The position numbers and the translations under genes are program-made. A stretch of 64,000 nucleotides of DNA, from contig MU277670.1 in assembly GCA_022385805.1 (NCBI GenBank), positions 715,102 through 779,101 on the forward strand, given 5' to 3'. The DNA is from Pilatotrama ljubarskyi (lineage: Eukaryota > Basidiomycota > Agaricomycetes > Polyporales > Polyporaceae). The notes below the pieces were generated by a model that was given only the letters and a program-made list of their open reading frames with translations, ran no database searches and was not told the origin of the DNA. The stretch's first letter is position 1. Each line of letters opens with the position of its first letter. Below, piece after piece: positions 47,085 to 59,661 of this stretch.

Positions 47085-48552
47085 GCGCTGAGCCCCAAGC
47101 GGCGGCCCGAGCCAGGTGTATCATATGTACCACCACCACTGTCCCACCACTGTCATGACCACACAAGATGTCTTGGACGCCCGCTGCAGCGCCCCGCTGC
47201 GGCCGATACCCCCAGTCGGCACGGTTCGGCGCGGGAGGGCTTCCCTGCTCCCAGCTGCCGGCTGCCCGATCGCCCGCAAGCGTCCGAGACGTCTCATTCT
47301 GTATCCGTCTACGATGTCTCAGCATCCCGTCGTCCGTCGCACCTGCACCTGCTGTCGCCAAGCTTTCTATTCACGATGTAATACGCGCTTGCCCTCAACG
47401 CCGACCCTCGAACGTCGAACCCGGATTGCCCCATTTCGCGCCGCTGCCGCTCGCCGCCGAAGGACCAGGATGTGGCTCGCTAGTCAGACGGGCGTCTCGC
47501 CACATCTCCCCTCAACCACCTCTTCGAGCATTTGCGCACGTCGGTCTCGCGCCGGGCTGGGATCGCCGCGACGCTCACCAGGCATCCTCCATGATTCCCC
47601 GCACAGACACTAATCGGCCGCGTCCGTCTTGCAGGCGCACGAGGCCTTCACGAACTATACATCTCTATCGCTCCTTTCTCCGGGTCGAAGCTCGCAACAT
47701 TCCTCACATTCCGCATTCTGCATAGACGTTCTTAGGTACTCGCCGCCGCACTTTCTCTCGGACACGACGGACTGTAATTAACGCAGCAGCGGCAAGCCGG
47801 TCTCGTACTAGCAGCCTTACGGCTGTACTGCACCGGCCTATGCGCGCGTACGCGCACGCACGCACGTACCCTGAACCCATCCTCGCACGCACAGACACAC
47901 ACTTACATATCCCCGCACGCGGCTTCGTATACTGTTACACACCATCGCATTTTCGGCTGTTTCTCGTAGGTTTTGGCTAGACGTGCACGGCGTGCGTGGG
48001 GAATTATGCTTACTCAGACTGTGTAGTGGTATAACGTTCGGTGTGGTCGGGGGTCGACCAGTTCTCACACGCGACGCGAGCCTCGACGTCGACGGCCCCC
48101 GCGGCGTGCGCTCGCGAGGGACCGTGAGCTACATATATATACATATATACGTAGCGACTATTATTGCCGTGCATCCGAGTATGTAGGCGTTTCTGCGTCC
48201 GTGGGTGGGGTGGGAGAGGGGTCATGGAAAGCGGGTCATGTACATACCTTATCTTATTGGTAATAACATCGAGTGGTATCAGTGCTCCTTGTGTCGTCGA
48301 AGGACGTTCGTTTGCTATGGTTCTGGCGTGTAATGTTTGTCTACGGCCGTGAGAGGGTCGCGACCGGTACCTGAAGGTAGCGCGCTGTGCCTTACAGCGC
48401 ACGGTCCCACATCCGTGAATCGCCCGCGTCTCGATCTATAGGCTGAAATCCTATGCATTCATGTTCATGTCTCCAGGATACACACAACCCGGTCTGGCCA
48501 GCACCCGCGGTAGCACGAGTCCCGGCGGGCCCCCTCGTCACAGACAGACAGC
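47085..48552. other. Convergent intergenic region, 1.5 kb
   Basis: This separates the GH16 stop from the pex14 stop. It holds no exon chain, and the centre (47890-48300) is relatively AT-rich. A small tandem repeat is listed separately. Two 3' UTRs alone would not need this much space. Confidence 0.4.
48131..48150. repeat. AT-rich decamer tandem repeat
   Basis: ACATATATAT is present twice in tandem (the second copy ends in AC) in the 3' intergenic space. It is a minor low-complexity site. Confidence 0.5.
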
Positions 48553-50000
48553 TCACGCACTGGCATCGATAGGCCTCGAGAACGTCGTAGACGGAACCCG
48601 AGGCAGGAACGACCTTCTGTTCAGCACCAGCCCCTTCAGCGCCCGGATCTCGCGCCGCACCTCCTCCTCTTCCGGCGAGAGCGGCACGCCCAGCCCGACG
48701 CCGGGGGCGCGCAGCCCGTAGGGCATCGCATACGTCTGCGTCGCGATGTAGCCGGTGAGGTCTGAGAGCGCCTGGAACGTGTGCTGGAATTTCGGCTGGG
48801 GCGGGGAGGAAGAGGACGGAGAGGTGCGGGCGGGGAGTGCTGAGACGAGCGAGGTGAGGGCGGTGAGGAGCGGGGGCGGGGCAGGTGGGCTGGGCGGGAC
48901 GTATGTCCAGACTGTGTCGGGAGATGGCGCTGGCGGAGGGATTGGGGTGGGAGTAGAGGAGTTCGCCGCGCTCGGAGGTAGAGGGGCGGGTTGGAAGATG
49001 GGTGTGGTCGTGAGCGTTTGCCAGAGCGTTTCCTGCAGAGGTCAACCACAGGTAAACGGCACGTAACACATTCGCTGCGAGACCGAGTCACTTACCTCAT
49101 GCTCAGCGCCATCTTCTGCAACCCAGGGGAACGTCTCATCGAGATTGGCAAAGAGCTCTGCGGAGGTCGCCCTCTGTCCGCGTTTCGTGCATTCTTGGAT
49201 CGCGCAACGGAGGAGCGTGATAGGGGGAACGTCCTTCGCACCTTGGCTCGCCTCTTTGAGCTGCTCAAGGGTGCTACATGACTTGTACTTCGTGGGCTCG
49301 GGGAATGGTTCTGGCTGTGGCAGAACGGCGAAAGCAGAACGCTGTGTCTCCCTGAGGTCTTCCAGTGAGTGCGTTAGACGCTCCAATAGGGCCTTGCGGT
49401 GAGTACGCAGAGAGAGGCGGGCTTGGTATGTTTGCGCAATCTTGGGGTATATGAAGCGCTATATGCACGGTATCGGGTGAGCGCTACTGCCTGAGACGAA
49501 GGATGGCGGACCATACGTACGAAATATGCTAAGAGGAGCGCAGCGGAACCGCCCGCAATCCATGTGAATGCCCGGAGTACATTGATGAGCAAGTATGGCA
49601 GACGCGAAGGGGGAGGCTGCGGATATGTTCTCGGTGGTAACGGTGGAGGAGGCGGAGGCTGAGAACATACGCGAGTTGAGTGGGCCCAAACGATGCTCGG
49701 TCGACATCGTGCATCACGTACCACTTCATGTAACAGTCCTTCGATCTCTCGCTCCGTCAAGCCCTTCTCTTCCAGGAACCTCCGCTTCGCAACCAGGTCT
49801 TCATGCCGCACCTGCGGGGAGGTCAAGAAAGCGCGTGCTCGCTGCAGGAGCTGTGTCCGGTCTTCTGGCGCTGGTGCAGCCTGAGCTTGCGATGAGGCCT
49901 CGGCCTGTGGAGGCGGCAGCTCCGGGGCAGTCTCTGCTGCAGGAGATGAGCTAGAGGGTGCTTGTGCTGAAGACTCGGGGATCTTGTCGTCGTCTGCCAT
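48553..50000 (-). CDS. pex14: Peroxin-14-like peroxisomal membrane docking protein
   Basis: Four exons (50000-49722, 49658-49521, 49458-49096, 49032-48553) encode 419 residues. The Pex14 N-terminal three-helix domain is clear: RARAFLTSPQVRHEDLVAKR, FLEEKGLTEREIEGLLHE. It binds WxxxF motifs of the import receptor Pex5. A Pro-rich linker leads to a hydrophobic segment (AFTWIAGGSAALLLAYF), as in all Pex14 proteins, then a helical region with EDLRETQRSAFAVLPQP. The C-terminal third is Pro/Ser-rich with a short conserved end (YGLRAPGVGLGVPLSPEEE). It forms the docking complex with Pex13 on peroxisomes. The upstream frame extends open to 50117 as Pro-Ala repeats from a GGAGCC-type microsatellite. 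I take the Met at 50000 (MADDDKIP). Confidence 0.85.
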
Positions 50001-50321
50001 GTCGTGGTGTGGTGTAGACTCCAGAGCGCCAGGACTGGACGCGGTGGCGGTGAGCGGATGCGGGGTAGCCGGAGCCGGAGCCGGAGCCGGAAAACGGGCC
50101 GGTTGTCCGGATGTCATGAACGCGACACCGTGCCACCTCAGACGCGTCCAGTGCTCTCGCTGCGTAGCCTATCTCCTCCGTGTCGCCATATGGCACGCGT
50201 CGATACGGAAACCCGTCTGATTAACGGACGCCTGTTGAAGACCGCCACCGTCCGTCCTTCCTGAGTCTTGTCACTGCTGCGAGCCTTTCTCGATAATTGC
50301 TAGCACTACGCCTTTCCCGAA
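50001..50321. promoter_or_regulatory. Divergent promoter between pex14 and the M28 pseudogene
   Basis: These 321 bp lie between two start codons. A hexamer microsatellite (AGCCGG repeated about four times, 50067-50090) lies inside. No TATA box was recognised. Confidence 0.4.
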
Positions 50322-53300
50322 ATGAAGAGACGAGAAGAGAAGAGCGTTGACTTGGCGGAAGCCGAGGCGCAAGTCGCAAAGCCTGCTAAATACCAGACGC
50401 ATCCACGGCTGAAGATATCTGCGGCCTGTGCTGCAGTCTACGGCGTGTACCTTCTCGCGGTCAACTGGCATGCCTGTGCAGGTGACCGCACGCCCACTCA
50501 GCCGCCGGGTTTCATCGCGAGTGCCGAAGATGCGTTTGGAGCTCGCGTACTTCACCCTCACTCGCAGGAGGCGATGGAGAAGCTATACGCGTAAGTGCTA
50601 ACTAATTGCTTGAGTCTGGCGGGTGTCCATCCTTGCTAACTCCCTGACCAGCTCCGTACCTAACCCCGCCAGTGCACGCGCCGCCTCGAGGAGGTATGCC
50701 ACCAGGCCTCACGTCGCGGGCTCCCCAGGAGACTTCCTCGCAGCCACTGACCTGCTCACGCTCTTTCAAGAAGAACTGGGCATCCCGCCACCTCCCGAGG
50801 CCCCCGTGTTCTCAGCAGGCTCTGCCGCATCGCGCGAGGCCACGCTGGCCATAGGAAGGCTCACGAAGCCGAACGCATGGATCGACACTTACTACCCGCT
50901 CATGAACACCCCGCTTCATCGCTCGCTCTCGATCCTGGACGAGGGCGGCAGCGCGCTCTGGGAAGCCGAGCTAGAGGAAGATGGCGACCCGCGAGACCCG
51001 GACGCGGCGAAGCACAAGGACGCGGTGCCGGTCTTCCACGGATACAGCGCGGATGGAGAGGTCGAGGGGCCGCTTATCTACGTGAACTACGGCTCGAAGG
51101 AGGACTACGACGCGGTCCTCGCTGCCGGAGGGAACTTCACCGGCAAGATCGTCCTTGCGCGCTACGGCGCGAACGCACGCGGGCTCAAGGTGAGTACACT
51201 GCCTATGAGGTCGTCGAGGGTCTCACGGGGACGAGAGCTGATGGCGCGCAGGTTCTAGCCGCAGAAGAGGTGGGCGCAGTTGGGGTGCTCATGTACTCCG
51301 ACACGCGCGACGACGGCCCTGTAACAGTCGAGAATGGTTACGACCCGTACCCCGCCGGGCCCGCGCGCAACCCGCATTCCGTGCAGCGCGGAAGCGTGCA
51401 GTACCTGTCGCTCTACCCTGGGGACCCGACGACCCCTGGAGTGCCTGCGTATCCGAACGCGACGCGTACGGAGGGCGGGAACATCCCGAAGATTCCGAGC
51501 TTGCCGATTTCGTGGGCGAATGCGCAGCGGCTGCTCAAGGAGATCTCTCAGAAGGGTCTTGAGGATGCGTTCGAACTTGACGGAAAGACGAGCAAGCGAA
51601 ATGTCAGGCTTGTGAACCACGGTGCGTACGGGAATCTCGCACTGCATGGGATGGTCATTGTCAGACTGATGCACCGCGCAGTGCACAACAGGATCATGCC
51701 GATCTGGAGCGCCATGGCGGTCATTCCCGGACATATCCATAATGAAACGGTGATCGTAGGGAACCATCGCGACGGTACGTCTTACTTACAGGAATGGACC
51801 CTCTGGTCGCGCCGCTGCTGATACAGGCCTGAAGCATGGGTTATGGGAGCCATCGATTCGACCTCTGGGACTGTATCCCTCCACGAGGTTGTCCGGGGCT
51901 TCGGCACGCTCCTGAAGAAGGGCTAGAAGCCGCTCAGGAACATAGTGTTTGCGAGTTGGGATGCCGAAGAGGTGCGTCTCCTCCCTTGGACTCGTTGCAC
52001 CATGAACTTAGATTGTCCTACATCGACCGGTACGGGCTGATCGGTAGCACCGAATGGGCCGAGGACTTTCCCGAGTGGATCTCCGGCAATGTCGTAGCCT
52101 ACATCAACGTCGGTACGTTCAGTAACGCCTACAACTGGCACGCTGCTCACGAGTCCGTACTAGACGGATCTGCTGCAGGCTCGCCCTGGATACCCACTGG
52201 GTCGCCCTCGCTCGTTCACCTCATTCGCAACGCCGCGCTCGACGTCGCACATCCCACCGATCCTAACAGGACACTGTGGGACGCGCGGAACGACATTGGA
52301 CCCTTCCGCGGACCCGCGAACGGCAGCGAGTTTCTCGAAGCGTACAAAGCCAAGCGTAGGGCGCAAGAGGACGACGTGGGCATCGCCCCGCTAGGATCCG
52401 GGAGCGACTTCACGCCGTTCCTTCAGCGCCTCGGTGTGCGTGCTCATGAAATTGGTGCGAGAAGCGACGGCTGATGTACGGTCGCAGGTGGCGAGCATGG
52501 ACGAGACTTTCAACCTGTCGCCGACGGATGCGGCGTATCATTATCACTCGATATATGACACGGAGATGTGGAAGGAGAAGTACGCCGATCCTGGCTTTGA
52601 CAAGCACTTAAGTCGTAGACCTGGCCGAATGCCAGTGTGCTGAACACGATGTTGACTGCGTATGATGCTTCTTCGCAGGTCACCGTGGCAAAGCACTTGG
52701 GGCTCGTGATGCTGCGTCTGGCCGACTCGACGATCCTGCCGCTGAACACGACGCACTACGCGCTGGATCTCACGAAGTATCTGGCGAGGTAAGCCTACTG
52801 CCGTACGGCGGGCCCACAAAGGACGCTAACCTGCGAGCCGCAGCGTCAAAGAAACAGCATCGGCTCTCGGCTTCTCCGTAGACTTCTCCAACCTCAGTCA
52901 CAAAGTCCAAGCGTTGCTGCTCGCCAGTCGCATCCTCGACGTCGAGAAAGCAGACGCCGAGCGGGCACTTCGTGACGCACTGCGCGAGCTCCCTGGCCAC
53001 GGCCGCAAGCCGCGCGGGCTGCTCGGCTGGCTGAAGAGACTGCTCGACCTCCTCCCCGGTCTACCGTGGCACGGACGCGCGAGGCGCGAGTTTGAGCGGG
53101 CCCTTCAGCGCGTGCAGAAGGCGAACGCGAAGCTCATAGGCTTCGAGCGCGGGTGCATTTCCGAGGAGGGCCTGGAGGGGAGGGAGTGGTACAGGCATCT
53201 GGGCGTTGCGCCGGGAAAGTGGTTAGGTACGCATATCGATAACGCGGACTGTTGTGAGCCGGGCTGATCGGAAAATGGGGGAGGATAGGATATGGCGCGA

Positions 53301-53419
53301 CGACGCTGCCGGCGATAACGGAGGCACTGACGATCGCGAGGAACGCGACGCTGGCAGAGAGCGAGGCGGGCCGCCTGGCGGGGTTGCTGGACGAGCTGGC
53401 GAGGTCGATGGTAGCTTGA
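50322..53419 (+). pseudogene. Glutamate carboxypeptidase-like (M28, PA domain) gene, disabled tandem copy
   Basis: The gene is collinear with the intact copy downstream: signal anchor (CAAVYGVYLLAVNW), PA domain, M28 peptidase ([35 protein letters not shown]) and TFR-dimerisation C-terminus to the stop at 53417. Three lesions are visible. Codon 51924-51926 is TAG inside KKG-stop-KPLRN, where the intact copy has Trp. The acceptor before YGLIGS reads GG instead of AG at 52029-52030. The donor after FDKH reads TTAAGT instead of GTAAGT at 52608. The intron after QRLG would also need a GC donor (52434-52487 region). All other exons keep frame and metal-ligand residues, so decay looks recent. It may still be transcribed. 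Excising a 42-nt GT..AG segment ending at the TAG is formally possible but would remove a conserved helix. Confidence 0.75.
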
Positions 53420-53695
53420 GCTGTACGAAGGCATGTACAGAGTCGATGGTTGCAATAAGCCGCACACGTGTTGCAGCGCGACGATACGCGTTATTGCATA
53501 ACGCGTCGCGCAACGCGGTCACGAGGGTGATGACGCCATGCGTATCGCGTATTTACTGTGTACACGGCACGGCCCGCTGCCGAGCTCAGGGCGTTATCGC
53601 CTCCGCATGGCCATTCCCACCGTCCGTCTCGACGCTCGCATACAGTAAGCATACAGGACAGGGACCGCACACCGCCCTGCACACTGACCACCACC

Positions 53696-56600
53696 ATGGC
53701 GGACAAACAGCTCGGCGAGAAGGCCGCCCTCGCCGACCCCGAGGCAGGTCTTGTGAATCAACCACCACCGCAGACTCCGCAGACTCCGCAGAGCAAGCTC
53801 TGGAGGCAGCTCAAGACGGTCGTAGTACTATACGCCATCGCCCTCGCCTGCAGGACGTTGACACACCTCGTCTGCGTCGCCCTCAACCTCGATGGATTCG
53901 CGACCCCACAGACGTCCTGGGCCCTGAGTGCGCTCGACCAGCTGCGCAAGCCCCACATCGACAAGGAAGCCTTGTATCTGTACGTGCAATCCTGCTACAC
54001 GCTTCGCAGCAAACTCTGAGAGCCAACGTAGCTCTGTACCCGACCCCGCGAGTGCCCTCCAAGCCTCACGCGAGTACGCGACGCATCCCCACCTCGCCGG
54101 CTCCATCGAGGACTACGAAGACGCCAGAGTTATCCTCAAGCTCTTCCAGGACAACTTCGGCATCGTCGCCCCGCCCGAGCCCCCCGTCTTCCCCGCCGGC
54201 TCCCCCGCCTCGCGCCAGGCCACGCTCGGCATCCCCAAGCGCCACAAGGCCGCCGCATGGATCGACGTCTACTACCCCGTCATGAACACCCCGCTCGACC
54301 GCTCGCTCGAGCTCCTTGCCGACGACGGCGAGCACGTCGAGTGGGCGGCGGACTTGGAGGAGGATGGCGACCCGCGCGATCCGGAGGCGGCGAAATACCG
54401 CGATGCGGTCCCGACGTTCCATGGGCTGAGCGCGGACGGGACCGCGGTGGGCCAGGTCGTGTACGCGAACTATGGGCTGAAAGAGGACTATGACGAGATC
54501 GTAGCCAAGGGCGGCAACCTGACGGGCAAGATCGTCCTCGCGCGTTATGGCGGGAACTTCCGCGGTCTGAAGGTCGGTCCCCGACCCATGCTTTCACGAG
54601 GGATTGGCGAAGCTCATAGGACTTGATCCCCCACAGATCAAAGGCGCACAAGAGCTCGGCGCAGCCGGCGTACTCATCTACTCTGACCCGCGCGACGACG
54701 GCGCGGTGACCGTCGCGAACGGGTACGAGCCCTACCCTGCCGGGCCCGCGCGCAACCCGACGTCCGTGCAGCGCGGGAGCGTGCAGTTCCTTTCGCTCTA
54801 CCCAGGGGACCCGACCACCCCGGGCGAGCCCGCGTACCCGGACGCGAACCGTACGGAGGGGGAGAACATCCCGAAGATCCCGAGCTTGCCGATCTCGTGG
54901 GCGAACGCGCAGAGACTGCTGAAGGAGATCGGGGAGGGAGATGTGGAGCGCGGGCTCGTGCTGGACGGGAGGGCGAGCGAGAAGAAGGTCAAGCTGGTCA
55001 ACCATGGTGGGATTTCCGTTGCTTGGCGTTTGGGAGCGGGGCTGGAGGTGCTGACCTGTATGGTGGCAGTGAACACGAGGGTGATTCCTATCTGGAACGC
55101 TATGGCTGCCATCCCTGGACACATCAAGAACGAGACCGTGGTCATCGGCTGCCACCGCGATGGTGCGTATTCCTACAGCTATCCTCTAGCACGCCCACTG
55201 ACGACCGCGCACCAGCGTGGGTTATGGGCGCAGCCGACCCTACCTCAGGCACGGTCTCCATCCACGAAGTCGTGCGCGGCTTCGGCACGCTGCTCAAAGC
55301 CGGCTGGAAGCCGCTCCGCAACGTCCTCTTTGCCAGCTGGGACGCCGAGGAGGTCAGCTCTCCCTCTCTCTCTCCCTCTTCTCCCTTGCCCTTCCTCACA
55401 CGCTAACTCGTCCCTCGCATCACCACAGTACGGCCTGATCGGGAGCACCGAATGGGCGGAAGACTTCCCCGACTTCATCACGCAGAACGTCGTCACGTAC
55501 GTCAACCTCGACGTCTCCTCCGCCGGCTCGCAGTGGGGCGCGCGCGGCTCGCCGTCGCTCGCGCACCTCATCCGCGCCGCCGCGCTGGAGGTCGCGCACC
55601 CCACAGACCCGTCGCGTACGTTGTGGGACGCGCGCACAGATGAGGGGCCGTTCGAGGGCGCCATGGACGAGGCGTTTGGGGCGAATTATGAGAGGGAGAA
55701 GGCAGGGAAGGCGCGGAGGGAGGGGAAGGAGGAGGTCGGGATCCCGCCGCTGGGGTCTGGGAGCGACTTTACGCCGTTCCTGCAAAGGCTGGGGGTGAGT
55801 CGTGTTTTTGCGGGGGATGAAGGAACGATTGAGGCTCATCCGATGTGCAGGTCGCGAGCATGGACCAGGGTTTCGGGGGTACGCCGAACGACGCGCCCTA
55901 CCACTACCACTCGATCTACGACTCGCAGAAGTGGCAGGAGACGTATGCCGATCCCGGCTTCGTGCGTCACGTACGTATAGGTCTTTCACGCTGCCGACGA
56001 TGCTGCGAAGGCTGACGCGGATGCTCTGCGAACAGGTGGCGGTGGCGAAGCACCTGGGCCTCGTCGCGCTCCGCCTGACTGACTCGATCATCCTCCCGCT
56101 CAACACGACGCACTACGCGCTCGAGCTGGACGAGTACCTCGACCGGTGCGCCTTGCCCTACTTCTCGTCCTTACAGCTAGCTCTTACTGACGGTGCTGAC
56201 CTCGTCTGGCTCGCAGGGTGGAGGACATCGCGTGGTCCGTGCACGCTTCAGCCGACTTCTCCGGGCTGCGGCGCTCGATCCGCCGCCTGCAACGCGCCAG
56301 CCGCGCGCTCGATGCCGAGAAGCAGGAAGCGGAGCGCAAGTTCAAGGAGCTCCTCGACAAGATCCCGGGCCGCTCCGACTCGCAGCCCGCGCTGGGCGGC
56401 GTGCTCCCCGTGCCGGACTGGCTCAAACGCCTGCTCGACGCGATCTTCGGGCACGCGCCGACGGGGCCAATCGGGAAGTTTGTGAAGGCGGCGAGGCGGG
56501 TGCAGCGGGCGAACGCGAAGCTGGTCGCGTTCGAGCGGGGGTTCATTGACGAGAAGGGCATCGAGGGGAGGGAGTGGTACAGGCATCTGGGGGTCGCGCC

Positions 56601-56981
56601 TGGGAAGTGGCTCGGTGAGTGTCTCGCGGTGCTGTACACGCACACCGGACATCCGTCCGCCAGAGCGAAGGTCGCGTCCACTACGGAGAGCCGTTCGTGC
56701 GAGCGTTCGGTACCTGGCTGATATCGCCTCACCGCTACGTGCTCCGGTCGGAGTCGCCTGCGCCAGGGCGGGGAGCCGTACGGACACGGCCGTCCATCTC
56801 TCGACCCTTTTCCCTGTGTCCGATACGGATGCTGACCGCGCGTTTGGCAGGATACGGAGCGACGACGCTGCCGTCGATCACGGAGGCGCTGACGTTCGAG
56901 CTGAACGCGACGCTGGCGGAGCAGGAGGCGAGCCGTGTGTCGGCGCTCCTGGACAAGCTGACGGAGACGATCAAGGTGTGA
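53696..56981 (+). CDS. Glutamate carboxypeptidase II-like M28 metallopeptidase (intact copy)
   Basis: Ten exons (53696-53973, 54032-54572, 54637-55006, 55070-55162, 55216-55352, 55429-55794, 55851-55970, 56036-56145, 56217-56614, 56851-56981) encode 847 residues. A short cytosolic tail and signal anchor ([20 protein letters not shown]) give type II topology. A PA domain follows ([37 protein letters not shown]). The M28 zinc ligands appear in order in [33 protein letters not shown] and YHYHSIYD. A transferrin-receptor-like dimerisation domain ends the protein. Relatives include human GCPII and yeast Vps70, exopeptidases of the vacuolar/secretory route. The first intron has a weak donor (GTATCT), and the ninth intron is long (236 nt). 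A disabled tandem copy lies 276 bp upstream. Confidence 0.88.
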
Positions 56982-57477
56982 GTCCCGCGAGGTTGGCTAT
57001 GCCTCTAAAGGGAGGATGGCATCGCGTGCAACGCTCTGGGGCTGTTACTTGTATATGGACCTGGCACGGCGTGTAAAACATCGGAATTTGTGCTGGTACT
57101 TTGCGTCTCGTATACATACGGCGACGCGATCGGGGAGGGGATCTGAGGGCGGGATGACGTCACGCGTCTTTGGAGGGTGTTTGTCGGGGAGCCGCGCTCG
57201 TCCGCCACAACGCTCACAACAAAAATACGCGTCGGAAATTAGCGCTTTGCCTGCGTCGTCCAGGCTCTGTGCACGGCAGTCCGACGAGCTGAGGAGAGGA
57301 GAGAGTCCGTCGACGGCATTCCACTCGCAGTGATGTCACACAATCCTCATCTCCTCTATGCGCGTGCAACAGGTATAAATACCTACGCACCTCCATCCTT
57401 GTCGACACCACCAGCTCGACCTCTCCTCGACCCCTCTCTAACACGCTGCAGCACCGAGAACCGCGCTACAAGTCCCC
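56982..57477. other. Intergenic, promoter of the FMN oxidase gene
   Basis: Tandem spacer between the M28 peptidase stop and the next start. It contains a good TATA element, listed separately. No gene is seen. Confidence 0.5.
57374..57381 (+). promoter_or_regulatory. TATA box of the FMN-dependent oxidase gene
   Basis: TATAAATA lies 97-104 bp upstream of the ATG at 57478, in a suitable position for a core promoter. A strong TATA box suggests inducible expression, which is inference. Confidence 0.6.
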
Positions 57478-59326
57478 ATGGACCCAGAGAACAAGCCCAA
57501 GGGCCCCTCCCCCCACTACTCCCTCTACCAGCGCGACGTCTTCAGGCGCGGCGGCGAGACCGGCGTCCTCCCCAGCTTTTCCGTCCATCCCGAGGAACTC
57601 CAGCAGTCCACCAAGAAGAAGCTCAACGACCGCGGCTACTTCTACGCAAACTCCAATGCCGGGCTGGGCTGGACAGACAGAGCCAACAGGCGGGGCTCTC
57701 GTGCGGCTGTCTACATGCAATGTGGGCTAACATCACCTTTGTCACAGGGAAGCGTTCTACAGATGGCGCATCGTCCCTCGAACCTGCGTGGACACCAACA
57801 CGCGCGACCTCACCAGTGAGCACGACCGCTCCCCCCTAACGTGGAACTCGCTGAAAGCACACCGTACCTCCAGCCACCATTTTCGGCCACAAGATCCCCG
57901 TGCCCATCCTGTTTGCTCCCATCGGCATCAACAAGCTCTACTCGCCCCTCGGCGAACTCGTCCCTGCTCGCGTCGCCGGCGAGCTCGGGATGCCGGTCAG
58001 TAGACGGCATGCATCGCGCCACGGCAGGATGCCCGCTGACGTCTTGCGATCTCTCTTGCTAGTACTGCTTGTCCACCGCGGCGTCCCAGCCCATAGAAGA
58101 GGTCGCTCGAGCCAACGACGACGGCGCGTCCGTCAAGAACGAGAGCAACTCCGTGCACGAGTATAACGGTACGAGCCCCTACCCACCACCCTCGGCGATC
58201 GACGTTCTCACTTGACTCATCCGCAAGGTCCGAACGGAGGCAACGCGAAGAGCCCGCGCTTCTTCCAGCTCTACATGGGGCACGACGACGACATTGTACG
58301 CGCATGAGCACGCTCACTGCTCGAACAGCACGCTCACTTTGTATGCGGCCCTGTGCAGACCCTGTCCTTGCTAAACCGCGCCTGGAAAGCCGGATTCGAC
58401 GTCGTCATGCTCACCACCGACACCTGGCAGCTCGGCTGGCGCCCCACCGACATCAACATCGCCAACTACGTGTACGCAGCGGCCCTACTCACTCAGCTGC
58501 CCACGAGCCACTGACAACACGCGCTGCCCGCCACTGCAGGTTCTACTACCCGGGCGCGGTCGGCAATGAAGTGGGCACGTCCGACCCCGCCTTCATGGCG
58601 AAGCACAAGGCGGACATCGAGAAGGACTCGGGCAAGTGGATCGACAGCAGCGTCTGGCACGGCAAGGCGCACACCTGGGACAAGGTCAAGTGGGCCGTCA
58701 ACGAGGTGCGCCTTCTCCCTGCCCATCCCCGCCCTTACCGGAAACGGAGGCTGACGACACACGCGTACGAACAGTGGAAGAAGATCTCGGGCGGCCGCCC
58801 GTTCGTGCTCAAGGGCATCCAGAACGCGATCGATGCGAAGCTCGCGCTCGACGCCGGGTGCGAGGGCATCGTCGTCACGAACCACGCCGGGCGCCAGGTC
58901 GACGGCGCGGTCGGCAGCCTCGACGTCCTCCCCGAGATCGTCGACGCCGTCGGAGACAGTGCGTCCCCTATTCCCCTCTGCCCCCGCTCTCGTCAGATTT
59001 ACCCCCAGGATGCTGACGCTAACGGGGACACGGCAGAGATGACGGTCATCTTCGATTCGGGCATCCGCACGGGCTCGGACGTGTTCAAGGCGCTCGCGCT
59101 CGGCGCGCACGCCGTCATGGTCGGCCGCCTGTACGTCTGGGGCATGGCGCACGAGGGCGTGCACGGCTGCCGGCACGTCATCAAGAGTTTGCTCGCGGAC
59201 CTCGACATCACCATGACCGTCGCGGGCTACCGCTCGATCACCAAGGACGTGTGGCGGAACAGGGACGCATTGCGGTATTGCGCGAGCGGAGTCCCGCCGG
59301 GGCCGGGGGAGCATGCGAAGCTCTGA
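57478..59326 (+). CDS. FMN-dependent 2-hydroxyacid oxidase/lactate 2-monooxygenase-like
   Basis: Nine exons (57478-57689, 57748-57815, 57874-57995, 58063-58168, 58228-58295, 58359-58471, 58540-58705, 58775-58958, 59037-59326) encode 442 residues. The FMN-binding TIM barrel shows AFYRWRIVPR, PVPILFAPIGINKLYSP, YCLSTAAS, FFQLYM, MLTTDTWQLGWR, PFVLKGI (the flavin-contacting Lys) and NHAGRQVDGA with the catalytic His and substrate-binding Arg. MTVIFDSGIRTGSDVFKALA and AVMVGRLYVWG follow. It oxidises 2-hydroxy acids such as lactate. The insertion and WQLGWR motif fit the lactate-monooxygenase-like subgroup. No SKL-type peroxisomal signal is present (the end is HAKL). The first intron requires a GC donor (GC at 57690), the only choice that keeps frame. 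Confidence 0.85.
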
Positions 59327-59661
59327 GCCGGGGAAGGCTCTGGTACCGGTGTACTACCGATAAACTTGTCTCTGGATTCCTTTGATGCTAGCGCTGTATC
59401 ACCAACCCTCACCGCTCCCGTTCATGCACCTGTACAGTATATATAACACACAAACACAAGAACGAAACACCCACATACAACAGAGACGCAGTGGACAGTC
59501 AGTCAAGGCGGACAATGACATGTCCCTCCACACTCGGGCGTACATGTCGAACCCTTCGAGGACGACTGGCGCACTTTGGGCGTCATGCGCTCTGACGACG
59601 GATCAGACTGCCAAAGAGACGACAGCCAGCACCGCAAGCACGGTCAGCAACGTGAAACGCT
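59327..59661. other. Convergent intergenic region
   Basis: 335 bp between two stop codons. Nothing but 3' UTR sequence is expected or seen. Confidence 0.5.

Noticed and set aside
53420..53695. Small gene between the two M28 copies
   Set aside because: The 276-bp spacer has only short frames and serves as the promoter of the intact copy.
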